DNA of 64,000 nucleotides, taken from NCBI GenBank assembly GCA_964394665.1, contig CAYMYN010000003.1, positions 186,001 to 250,000 of the forward strand, written 5' to 3'. Shown here one piece after another: positions 18,051 through 25,755 of this stretch; positions within the stretch are counted from its first letter, which is position 1; each line of letters begins with the position of its first letter. Under the pieces are notes generated by a model. That model worked only from the letters and a program-made list of their open reading frames with translations. It did not search any database and was not told the origin of the DNA. A program made the position numbers and the translations under genes. The DNA comes from CAYMYN01 sp964394665 (GTDB lineage Bacteria > Planctomycetota > UBA1135 > GCA-002686595).

Positions 18051-18908
18051 ATGGACGCCCTGAACCGCACCCTGACCGCGACCTTCGACCTGCTGCTCCG
18101 GCCGCTGGAGTACGTCGGCTCGATGGTCTCGCTCGTCGCCGTCAGCGCGGTCTTCGGCGTCCTGGCGCTGATCGCCTTCAAGCACATCTCGTGGCAGAAG
18201 GGCATCAAGGCGGTCAAGGACAAGATCAAGGGCCACATGATCGCGATCCGCATCTACCAGGACGACCTGGCGGTGGTGGGGCGCTCGATCGGCGGGGTGT
18301 TGGTGCGCAACGCCCAGTACCTGGGCCTCAACTTCGGGCCCTTCGTGCCGCTCGCGATCCCCTTCGTGTTCGTGATCGCCCAGATGGTCGTGCGCTACGG
18401 CTTCGACCCCGTCCCGGTCCACGCGCAACCCGCGGCGCTCCTGGCCGGCAAGGCGACGACGGTCGAGGTCCAGCTCGAACGGTCGCAACGCGCGGCGGCG
18501 GGCGGGATGCGCGTCGAGCTCTCCGATGGTCTGGTCGCGGTCTCGCCGCTCGTGCGTTCGCCGCGCGAGGGCCGGGCCTTCGTCGAGGTCGCGGCCGTGA
18601 AGCCGGGGACGCACGAGCTCGCCTTCGTGCTCCCCGACGGCACGCGCGAGACCAAGCGACTGGTGGCGGGCGCGAACGACGCCCGCTGGCTGCAGCCCGA
18701 GCGGGTGAAGAGCATCTGGTCGGCGATGCTCTGGCCCGCCGAGCGCACCTTCGCCGCCGATTCGCCCTTCGAGCGCATCCACTTCGTCTATCCCGAGCGC
18801 GAGCTGGGCTGGTTCCCGAGCGGGCCCTTGGGGGTGATCCTGATCTTCATCGTGGCCTCGATGGCGGTCGGATTCGCCTTGCTCAAGCCGCTCGGCGTGC
18901 AGATCTGA
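18051..18908 (+). CDS. Unknown membrane protein with about three membrane segments
   Basis: The 285-residue protein is not a family I recognise. Hydrophobic segments lie at about residues 24-43 (SMVSLVAVSAVFGVLALIAF), 98-115 (FVPLAIPFVFVIAQMVV) and 262-280 (PLGVILIFIVASMAVGFALL). Between the first two is a basic amphipathic stretch (WQKGIKAVKDKIKGHMIAIR). Residues 120-250 form a beta-rich soluble domain, probably periplasmic. The TM / basic helix / TM order loosely recalls Oxa1-superfamily proteins, but with an inserted domain; this is speculation. It lies 34 nt after the small LGYIS protein and 22 nt before the HD hydrolase, so it is probably in the same operon. Confidence 0.7.
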   Translation: MDALNRTLTATFDLLLRPLEYVGSMVSLVAVSAVFGVLALIAFKHISWQKGIKAVKDKIKGHMIAIRIYQDDLAVVGRSIGGVLVRNAQYLGLNFGPFVPLAIPFVFVIAQMVVRYGFDPVPVHAQPAALLAGKATTVEVQLERSQRAAAGGMRVELSDGLVAVSPLVRSPREGRAFVEVAAVKPGTHELAFVLPDGTRETKRLVAGANDARWLQPERVKSIWSAMLWPAERTFAADSPFERIHFVYPERELGWFPSGPLGVILIFIVASMAVGFALLKPLGVQI

Positions 18909-18930
18909 CGGGCCCCTGGGGCGGTGAGCG

Positions 18931-19500
18931 GTGTTCTCCCACGGCATCGAGCGCGCGATCGAAGTGGCGCTGGAGGCCCACGCGGGCCAACGTCGACGTT
19001 GCGGCCGCGAAGGCCCGTATGTCGTCCATCCGATCCACGCGGCCTTCATGCTCGCGCGCCTGGGCCTGGACGAACTCTCGATCCAGGGCGCGTTGCTGCA
19101 CGACGTGATCGAAGATTGCCCGGATTGGACCCTCGAACGACTCGCCGAGCTGTTCGGCGACGAGGTCGCCGATCTCGTCGCCCAGCTCACCGAGGACAAA
19201 CGTGCGAGCTGGGAGGAGCGCAAACGCGCGGCCATCGAGCGCGTCGTGTCGATGAGCGCCGAGGCGCGCGCCGTGAAGGCCGCGGACAAGCTGCACAACC
19301 TCGCGACCCTCGTGCACGAGCTCGGCCGTGCACGCGACCCGGACGAGATCTGGGCGCGTTTCCGCGGCGGACGCGAACGAACCGTCGCCGTCTCGGGGGA
19401 ACTCGTCCGCGCGCTCGTCCCGCTCGTCCCCGAGCCCTTGGGCCGGGCGCTCGAGGCCGCGCTGAGCGACCTCGTGCGCCTCGCCGGGACTCCCGGGTGA
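18931..19500 (+). CDS. HD-domain hydrolase of the RelA/SpoT (small alarmone hydrolase) type
   Basis: The 189-residue protein starts with GTG. It has the full metal set: H16 in EAHAGQRRR, YVVHPIHAAFML, then ALLHDVIED (HD plus ED) and ADKLHNLATL. This matches the ppGpp-hydrolase domain of SpoT and stand-alone MESH1-like enzymes; there is no synthetase, TGS or ACT domain. It would remove pyrophosphate from (p)ppGpp or act on a related nucleotide such as NADPH. It closes the 11.3-19.5 kb gene run, 22 nt after the membrane-protein gene. An in-frame start slightly upstream is possible. Confidence 0.85.
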   Translation: MFSHGIERAIEVALEAHAGQRRRCGREGPYVVHPIHAAFMLARLGLDELSIQGALLHDVIEDCPDWTLERLAELFGDEVADLVAQLTEDKRASWEERKRAAIERVVSMSAEARAVKAADKLHNLATLVHELGRARDPDEIWARFRGGRERTVAVSGELVRALVPLVPEPLGRALEAALSDLVRLAGTPG

Positions 19501-19601
19501 CCCGTGGCCGCGGCTCCGAGTCCTCGGCGCGGGACTCGCCGTGCCGCCTACTGGCGCGCCCCGAGTTGTCGCCCACGGGCCCTGCGAGTACAACGGGACG
19601 C

Positions 19602-21281
19602 GTGTTCCGGCGGCTCCCTTCCCTGGCGCGCGCCGCGCGCGCGACGGCCCTGCTGCTGGCGGTGATCGCGCTGGCCCCGCCCTCCCGGGCCCAGGGGGGC
19701 TACGACGTTCAGCGCCACCGCACCGCCGGCATGGACTTCCCCGTGCCGCGGCGATACTCGCCCGTGCCGGTCCAGCCCAACGAACGCTGGCTCCGCTTCC
19801 GGTTCCTCGAGAACCTCGAACAGGCCCAACAGCGCACGGGCAAGGTTCGCCCCGAGCTGTTGATCGCCGACCTACCCTACGAACCCGATCCGGGTCCGAC
19901 GACCGGCGAGCCCACGCCGCCGCAGCCCGAACCCGAGCCGCAGCCCGAACCCGAGCCCGGCGACGATCCTCCGGTCGAGCCGGAGGCGGGCGCCGGGGAG
20001 GAGGGCGAGTCGGCGAAGGCGCAGCCGCCCGTGAAGGCCGCGCCGCCCGAGCTCCCGGTCACCACGTTCGAGCGCTTCCTCGAGCGCCGCTTGCGAGGCT
20101 GGGAAGCCCAGCCCTCCGACGACCCCGTGCGCGGACGTCGCGATTGGGAGGGTGCGACCTATCTGCTGCGCAACAAGGCCTCCGAGAAGACCGGCCGCAT
20201 CGGTTGGGCCCACGTCTGGAGTCAGCCGCGGGCGCGTCAGGTTGTGCTGGTCGGCTTCTGCCACGAAGCCGACCTCGCCGACAAGGTGCGCATCTGGCGC
20301 CACATGGCGGGGGAGATCAAGCTCTACGAGCCCAAGGACGACGAACGCGAACGGCTCGAGCGCCACTACGCCCGGCGCAACCTGCCCGAGACGGACTACC
20401 GCATCCGCGTGCGCTTGAGCTTGCCCAAGGGTTGGCAGAGCGAGGACACGCCGAACTACATCGTCGTCTACAACACGCCCGACCAGCCTCTCGTGCGACA
20501 GATCGTGCGCGACATCGAGCTCCTGCGGGCGGAGTACGTGAAGCTCTTCCCGCCCGCCCGCGCCTTCCAGGCCGTCTCGACCGTGCGGGTGTGCGCGGAT
20601 CGGGACGAGTACCTGGCCTTCAGCGGTCTGCCGACGAGCGCGGGGTACTGGAACTGGATGACCGAGGAGCTGGTGCTCTACGACGCCACCAAGAAGGAGA
20701 AGGGCGCCAAGACCGACAAGTCGGACACGTTCATCGTGCTGTACCACGAGGCGTTCCACCAGTACATCCACTACTCCTCCGGCGAGCTCGCGCCCCACTC
20801 CTGGTTCAACGAAGGCTACGGCGACTTCTTCTCCGGAACGCAGGTGACGGGCGGCCGCGTGCGCGGCATCGGCATCAACCCCTGGCGCATCCACACCATC
20901 CAGCGCGCCGTCGAGCAGAACAAGCACGTCGCCTGGAGCGAGATCATCCGCTACGAGCAGCCGGCCTACTACGCGAACGCGGCGATCTGCTACGCGCAGG
21001 GGTGGTCGATGATCTACTTCCTCAACACCTCGCGGCACGTGCAGCAGGATCCGCGCCTCTCCGCCATCCTGCCGCTGTACTTCGAGACCTTGAAGGCCGC
21101 CTGGGCCATTGAGCTCGCGCAGCTCGAGGCCGAGGGCGCCGAGGAAGACCTGCCCAAGCGCTTCGCGGCCCAGGTCCGCGCGCGCACCGCCGCGGTGGAC
21201 AAGGCCTTCGAGGGCGTCGACGTGGATGCCCTCGAGCGCGTCTGGAAGTCCTTCGTGGCGGGCTTGGGCGAGGGCCGTTGA
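19602..21281 (+). CDS. Secreted HExxH metallopeptidase-like protein (DUF1570/gluzincin type)
   Basis: The 559-residue protein starts with GTG 19602; TACAAC ends 7 nt upstream. A signal peptide (ARAAR...LLLAVIALAPPSRAQ) is followed by a Pro/Glu repeat linker around residues 100-145 (PQPEPEPQPEPEPG). The catalytic region is LYHEAFHQYIHYSS, with zinc ligands H382 and H386 and Glu383, then the third ligand in WFNEGYGDFFSG. It resembles the DUF1570 proteins common in planctomycetes. Length and context give no substrate. A related HExxH protein, much larger, is at 55191-58547. Confidence 0.82.
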   Translation: MFRRLPSLARAARATALLLAVIALAPPSRAQGGYDVQRHRTAGMDFPVPRRYSPVPVQPNERWLRFRFLENLEQAQQRTGKVRPELLIADLPYEPDPGPTTGEPTPPQPEPEPQPEPEPGDDPPVEPEAGAGEEGESAKAQPPVKAAPPELPVTTFERFLERRLRGWEAQPSDDPVRGRRDWEGATYLLRNKASEKTGRIGWAHVWSQPRARQVVLVGFCHEADLADKVRIWRHMAGEIKLYEPKDDERERLERHYARRNLPETDYRIRVRLSLPKGWQSEDTPNYIVVYNTPDQPLVRQIVRDIELLRAEYVKLFPPARAFQAVSTVRVCADRDEYLAFSGLPTSAGYWNWMTEELVLYDATKKEKGAKTDKSDTFIVLYHEAFHQYIHYSSGELAPHSWFNEGYGDFFSGTQVTGGRVRGIGINPWRIHTIQRAVEQNKHVAWSEIIRYEQPAYYANAAICYAQGWSMIYFLNTSRHVQQDPRLSAILPLYFETLKAAWAIELAQLEAEGAEEDLPKRFAAQVRARTAAVDKAFEGVDVDALERVWKSFVAGLGEGR

Positions 21282-21409
21282 GGGGCGACGGGGCCCGACT
21301 GCCGCTCCTCGGGGCGGGTCGGTAGGATCTTCCCCCGCGCACCGACCCGAGTCGGTGCCCCGAACCCCGTGTGGCCCGCCCCGCGCGCGCCCAACTCCGA
21401 GGAGATCCC

Positions 21410-21865
21410 ATGCCCATCGACATCGGCACCCAAGCGCCGGACTTCACCCTCAAGACCCAGGACGAGAAGGAGTGGAAGCTCTCCGACCAGCGCGGCAAGA
21501 AGGTCGTGTTGCTCTGGTATCCGCTCGACTGGAGTCCGACTTGCGAGAAGGAGAACTGCAAGATCTCCGCCGAGCCCGTGCTCTCCGGACCCGACACGGT
21601 GGTGGTCGGCATCAGCCGCGACTCGACCTGGTCGCACAAGGCCTGGAAGCAGGCCAAGGGCATTCGGCACGAGTTGCTCGCCGACCCCATGCTCGACGTC
21701 ACCAAGAAGTTCGGGCTGCAGCACCCCGCGGTGCCCTTCATCAGCCAGCGCGCGACGGTGATCGTCGACCGGCAGGGCAAGGTGGCCTGGGTGGGCGTCC
21801 AGGAGAAGACCGGGGACGAGCGTGACTGGGCGCAGGTCCAGGCTGCGCTGGCGAAGCTCGCCTGA
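21410..21865 (+). CDS. Thiol peroxidase / peroxiredoxin (BCP-like)
   Basis: The 151-residue protein starts at ATG 21410, preceded by GAGGAG (21400-21405). It has the thioredoxin-like peroxiredoxin fold (APDFTLKTQDEKEWKLSD). The peroxidatic Cys45 lies in DWSPTCEKENC, with resolving Cys50 five residues on, the spacing of the bacterioferritin-comigratory (BCP/PrxQ) group. The conserved Arg is in SQRATVIVDR. It reduces peroxides using a thioredoxin-type donor. A likely promoter element TAGGAT lies at about 21323, giving a leader of roughly 80 nt. Confidence 0.92.
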   Translation: MPIDIGTQAPDFTLKTQDEKEWKLSDQRGKKVVLLWYPLDWSPTCEKENCKISAEPVLSGPDTVVVGISRDSTWSHKAWKQAKGIRHELLADPMLDVTKKFGLQHPAVPFISQRATVIVDRQGKVAWVGVQEKTGDERDWAQVQAALAKLA

Positions 21866-22073
21866 AGTCGACCGGCGGGTCGGGATCGTGCTCCCGAGCG
21901 CCTTCGCACGCCGGGGCCGCGTGAACCGCACGGATTCCCGCGGCGTCGGGCCACGGAGGCGCCCGGGCGCGCCCGGCGCGGCATGTGCGAGGGGAACACG
22001 GACGGGGCGCGCCCGGATCGACTTGCCCGCGCTCGCGATCCCCCCGAGCCCCGGACGTCGTATTCCGCCTGCC

Positions 22074-24830
22074 ATGCCTGCCTCCCCGTTCCACGCGGCC
22101 TTCGCGGCCTGGACCTGCGCCCTGGGCCTCGCGGCCTGTGGCGGGGGGAGCTCCGGTCCAGGCGCGGGGCCCGATCCCTCCCCGGGGGCCGAGTCGGAGT
22201 GGGTCCCGACCTTCGGTAGCTCGTTCGGCACGGACAACCCGCTGCTCGCGTTCCAGGCGTACGACGACGGCTCGGGGAGGGCCCTGTTCGTCGGCGGTTC
22301 GTTCTTCTCGGCGGGCGCCTCGAACGTCGGTTTCCTCGCGCGCTGGGACGGCTTCGCCTGGTCGGGGCTCGGAGCGGGTGTCGACGACACCGTGCGCGCC
22401 CTGGCGGTCTTCGAGGGCGCCGCGGGGCCCGAGCTGCACGCGGGTGGCCTGTTCACCCTGGCGGGCGGCGCGCCGGCCGCGGGTGTCGCGCGTTGGAACG
22501 GCGAACGCTGGCAACCCCTGGGCGCGGGCGTCGACGGGGGCCCGGGCGGCGGACCGGGGAACGTCACGGCGCTCGTGGTGCACGACGACGGCACCGGCCC
22601 GGCGCTCTACGTGGGCGGCGAGTTCCTCTCCGCGGGCGGCGCCGCGGCTCCGGGCGTCGCGCGCTGGGATGGTGCGGGCTGGTCGGCCGTCGGAGCTGGG
22701 CTCGACGGACCGGTGCGCGCGCTCGCGGTGTGGGACGGGGGAGCGGGCCCGCGCCTGGTCGCCGGGGGACGCTTCGTCGTCGAGGGCGAGCGAACGCCCT
22801 GCTCCGTCGCGCTGCTCGTGGGCGATCGCTGGTGGGCGCTACGCGGCACGGAGCTCGATCCCGTGTTCGGCCTGACGGTGTTCGACGGCGGCGCCGGGGC
22901 CGAGCTCTTCGCGGTGGGCGTCCCCGCGACGGCGGGTGGCGCCTGCGTGCGGCGCTTCGATGGGTCGGCGTGGTCGACGCCCGGCTCCGCGCCGAGCGGG
23001 GCGGCCTTCGCGTCGTTCGTGTTCGAGGACCCGCGCGGAGCGCTGTTGTGCGTGGGCGGCGAGCTGCGCGACGGGTCGGGTGCCGAGCTCACCGGGCCCT
23101 TGGGCTGGGACGGCGCGCGTTGGAGCCCCCTGGGCGCGGGCCTCGACAGCAACGTGTTGGCCCTCGGCGCCTTCGACCACGGCACGGGCCCGAGGCTCTA
23201 CGCGGGCGGTTTCTTCACTTCGTCGGGGGCCGCGATCCTGGGACGCATCGCGGCCTGGGACGGCCGCGCCTGGGAGGCCCTCGGTGCCGGGCTCGACGGC
23301 GCGGTGCGCGCCGTGGCCGTGCTCGAAGCGGACTCCGGCCCGACGCTGGTCGCGGGCGGCAACTTCACCCGCGCGGGGAGCCGGGCGCTGGCTTCCGTCG
23401 CGCGCTGGGACGGCAGGGACTGGTCGCCCCTGGGAGCCGGCCTCGACGCCTTTCCCGCCGCGCTGACGCTCTTCGACGACGGTCTGGGGCGCGGCGCCCA
23501 ACTGCACGCCGGCGGCCCGTTCACCGACTCGGGGGGCGCCCGGGTGCGCCACGTGGCGCGGTGGGACGGCGCGGCCTGGCAGCCGCTCGGCGTCGGCATG
23601 AACGGCATCGTCGAAGTGTTGCTCGCGTTCGACGATGGCACGGGACCCGCGCTCTACGCCGGTGGGACCTTCACCCAGGCCGGCGGCGCGCCGGCGCGGC
23701 GCATCGCGCGCTGGGATGGAGCGGCCTGGTCGAGCCTCGCCGGCGGCGCGGGCGGCTCGAACCCGTTCGAGTTCGTCGGGGCGTTGGCCGCCTTCGACGA
23801 AGGCACGGGGAGCGGACCCGAGCTCTTCCTCGGGGGTGGATTCCTGGTCGCGGGCGGAGTGGACGCCGATCACGTGGCGCGCTGGGACGGCGGGGCGTTC
23901 CATCCCCTCGGCGCGGGCACCGACGGGCCGGTCTACGCCCTCGTCGTCCACGACGACGGATCGGGGGCCGCGCTCTACGCGGGCGGAGCGTTCGAGCACG
24001 CGGGCGAAGTCGCCGCTCTCTCGATCGCGCGTTGGGACGGACGGGAGTGGTCCGCCTTGGGGCCGGGGCTCGATGGGCCCGTCTTCGCCCTGGCCGTGCA
24101 CGACGACGGCTCGGGGCCGGCGCTCTTCGCGGGCGGATCGTTCGAGCAGGCGGGGGAACTCCCCGCGCGCCACGTCGCCCGCTGGGACGGCGCGTCCTGG
24201 TCCGCGCTCGACGGCGGGGTCGACGGGCCGGTGGCCAGCCTGGCGTCGGCCGAGGGGATGGGGACCCTGGGCGAGGGCCTGTTCGTCGGCGGCCTGTTCC
24301 TGCGTAGCGGTGGGGGCGACTCGTTCCTCGCCCGCTGGGGCGGCGCGGAGCGCGCGGCCCGCGAGCGCGGCGTGGCCGCAGCGTCCCCGGCCTGGAGCGC
24401 GACGCCGCCGCGGCGCGCGTGTGCCTTGACGCCGCACCTGGATCCGGCCGGGCGCCTCGACGCGTCGGGCGCGCGACTCGTGCTCGCGGAGGCCCGCATC
24501 GCCCCCGGGCCGGACTTCGAGTGGATCGCCGGGACGATCGAGTTGTGCGGCGGCCGCTGGCGCCAGGATCGGCCGCTCGAGCTGGGCTTCGTGGGTCCGG
24601 CGCGCCTCGTGCTCCGCGACGGTGCGCGCCTCGAGGTGCCCGCGCTCGTGATCGGACCGTTGGGCGAAGTCGTGGGCAGCGGTCGGGTGGAGGGCGACCT
24701 GGTGAACCACGGATCGTGGGGTCCGACGGGGGTCGGCATCGAGGTCGCGGGGAGCTACCGCGCCGCGCCGGGGGCGGAGCGGCGCTCCCCGACCTCGATC
24801 CACACACCGGCGCGCACGAAGGCGTGGTGA
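22074..24830 (+). CDS. Lipoprotein made of about 15 WDG/GGxF beta-propeller-type repeats
   Basis: The 918-residue protein has a lipobox (LGLAAC, Cys near residue 20). Residues 45-750 are about 15 repeats of 46-50 residues, each with an ARWDG..W..LG.G.DGPV.AL core and a D.G.GP.LYAGG.F..AGG ending; this is a kelch-like propeller motif seen in large planctomycete surface proteins. The last 130 residues are a different beta-rich region (GRLDASGARLVLAEARIAPG). It ends abruptly (RRSPTSIHTPARTKAW) in low-complexity residues, as if truncated, with the convergent CysQ-like gene stopping 24 nt later. TATTCC ends 7 nt before the ATG. Confidence 0.8.
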   Translation: MPASPFHAAFAAWTCALGLAACGGGSSGPGAGPDPSPGAESEWVPTFGSSFGTDNPLLAFQAYDDGSGRALFVGGSFFSAGASNVGFLARWDGFAWSGLGAGVDDTVRALAVFEGAAGPELHAGGLFTLAGGAPAAGVARWNGERWQPLGAGVDGGPGGGPGNVTALVVHDDGTGPALYVGGEFLSAGGAAAPGVARWDGAGWSAVGAGLDGPVRALAVWDGGAGPRLVAGGRFVVEGERTPCSVALLVGDRWWALRGTELDPVFGLTVFDGGAGAELFAVGVPATAGGACVRRFDGSAWSTPGSAPSGAAFASFVFEDPRGALLCVGGELRDGSGAELTGPLGWDGARWSPLGAGLDSNVLALGAFDHGTGPRLYAGGFFTSSGAAILGRIAAWDGRAWEALGAGLDGAVRAVAVLEADSGPTLVAGGNFTRAGSRALASVARWDGRDWSPLGAGLDAFPAALTLFDDGLGRGAQLHAGGPFTDSGGARVRHVARWDGAAWQPLGVGMNGIVEVLLAFDDGTGPALYAGGTFTQAGGAPARRIARWDGAAWSSLAGGAGGSNPFEFVGALAAFDEGTGSGPELFLGGGFLVAGGVDADHVARWDGGAFHPLGAGTDGPVYALVVHDDGSGAALYAGGAFEHAGEVAALSIARWDGREWSALGPGLDGPVFALAVHDDGSGPALFAGGSFEQAGELPARHVARWDGASWSALDGGVDGPVASLASAEGMGTLGEGLFVGGLFLRSGGGDSFLARWGGAERAARERGVAAASPAWSATPPRRACALTPHLDPAGRLDASGARLVLAEARIAPGPDFEWIAGTIELCGGRWRQDRPLELGFVGPARLVLRDGARLEVPALVIGPLGEVVGSGRVEGDLVNHGSWGPTGVGIEVAGSYRAAPGAERRSPTSIHTPARTKAW

Positions 24831-24854
24831 AGGGGCGAGCCCCGCGGGGGCGGT

Positions 24855-25703
24855 TCAGCCGCGCGCGCCGCTGCGCTCGAGGGCCTCGAGCACACGCGGC
24901 AACAGGTGCGGGCGACACACGACGAGCTCGCCGTTGCGCGGATCGGCCTGGTTGTAGCGCTGCTCGCTGCCGTCCATGCGGCACACCGACCAACCCAGGG
25001 CGCGGGCCAGGACCTCGGGCGCGCAGGTGTCCCATTCCTTGAGGCCGTTGCGGTGGACGTACACGTCGGCCTGCCCGAGCAACAACAGCGCGACCTTGTT
25101 GCCGACACTGCCGGCGCGCACGAGCTCGCCGCCGCCGAGCTCGCGCTGGAAGCGCTCCATCCAAGCCGGCGTGTGGCTGCGGCTGGCGGCGATGCGCGGC
25201 GGGCCCGATCCGGTCTCGGCGCCGGACACGACGCGCCCGGGGCCCTCGATCGAGGCGCGCTCCTGGCCGGGCAGGGCGACGCCGGCGAGCAACAACCCTT
25301 GGGCGGGCAGGGCCACCGCGCCCAGCGCACAGCGGCCGTCGAGGGTCAGCGCCACATGCACGGCCCAGTCGGCGCGGAGCTGGCTGAACTCGCGCGTGCC
25401 GTCGAGCGGATCGACGATCCAGGCGCGACGGCGCGCGAGCCGCGCGGCCGAGTCCTGGGTCTCCTCCGACAACACGCCGTCCTCGGGATAGCGCCCGCGC
25501 AAGAGCCCCTGCAGCAAACCGTCGGCGGCCTGGTCGCCGACGTCGGCCAGGGCCCCGCCCTCCCAGCGCCCGGTCTCGCGCAGGGCCAGCACCCGTTCCC
25601 CGGCCCAGCGGGCGGCGTGCCGCGNNNNNNNNNNGTGCCGCGCGAACTCGAGGTCGCGTTCGATCTCCTCCGGCGTCAGCGTGGGCTCGGGTGCGACGGG
25701 CAT
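24855..25703 (-). CDS. CysQ-like 3'(2'),5'-bisphosphate nucleotidase / inositol monophosphatase family
   Basis: The protein is about 275 residues once a false gap is removed. Motifs of the lithium-sensitive Mg phosphatase family are complete: a Glu in LSEETQDSAAR, IVDPLDGTREF, and EWDTCAPEVLARALG. The mix, with WDT rather than WDV/AAG, fits CysQ, which recycles PAP left by PAPS-using enzymes. The 10-N run at 25625-25634 falls inside residues 20-30. The flanks share GTGCCGCG, and joining them restores the reading EFARHAARWAGERV. It is the last gene of a FIST / rhodanese / CysQ minus-strand run with gaps near 50 nt. Confidence 0.85.
   Translation of the reverse strand: MPVAPEPTLTPEEIERDLEFARHXXXXRHAARWAGERVLALRETGRWEGGALADVGDQAADGLLQGLLRGRYPEDGVLSEETQDSAARLARRRAWIVDPLDGTREFSQLRADWAVHVALTLDGRCALGAVALPAQGLLLAGVALPGQERASIEGPGRVVSGAETGSGPPRIAASRSHTPAWMERFQRELGGGELVRAGSVGNKVALLLLGQADVYVHRNGLKEWDTCAPEVLARALGWSVCRMDGSEQRYNQADPRNGELVVCRPHLLPRVLEALERSGARG
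25617..25642. other. Assembly gap (10 N) with duplicated 8-bp flanks
   Basis: N run 25625-25634. GTGCCGCG stands both immediately before (25617-25624) and after it (25635-25642). Collapsing the two copies removes exactly 18 bases and leaves an uninterrupted, family-like protein reading, so the gap is probably an unmerged overlap, not missing sequence. Confidence 0.8.
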
Positions 25704-25755
25704 GGCCGGAATGATCCCCGATCGGCGCGCCGATGTCCCGCGCCAAGCACGCCCA

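Noticed and set aside
19602..19602. Fusion of the HD hydrolase region with the metallopeptidase by the long open frame from 18924
   Set aside because: The upstream part is the out-of-frame shadow of the HD gene; the signal peptide starts at GTG 19602.
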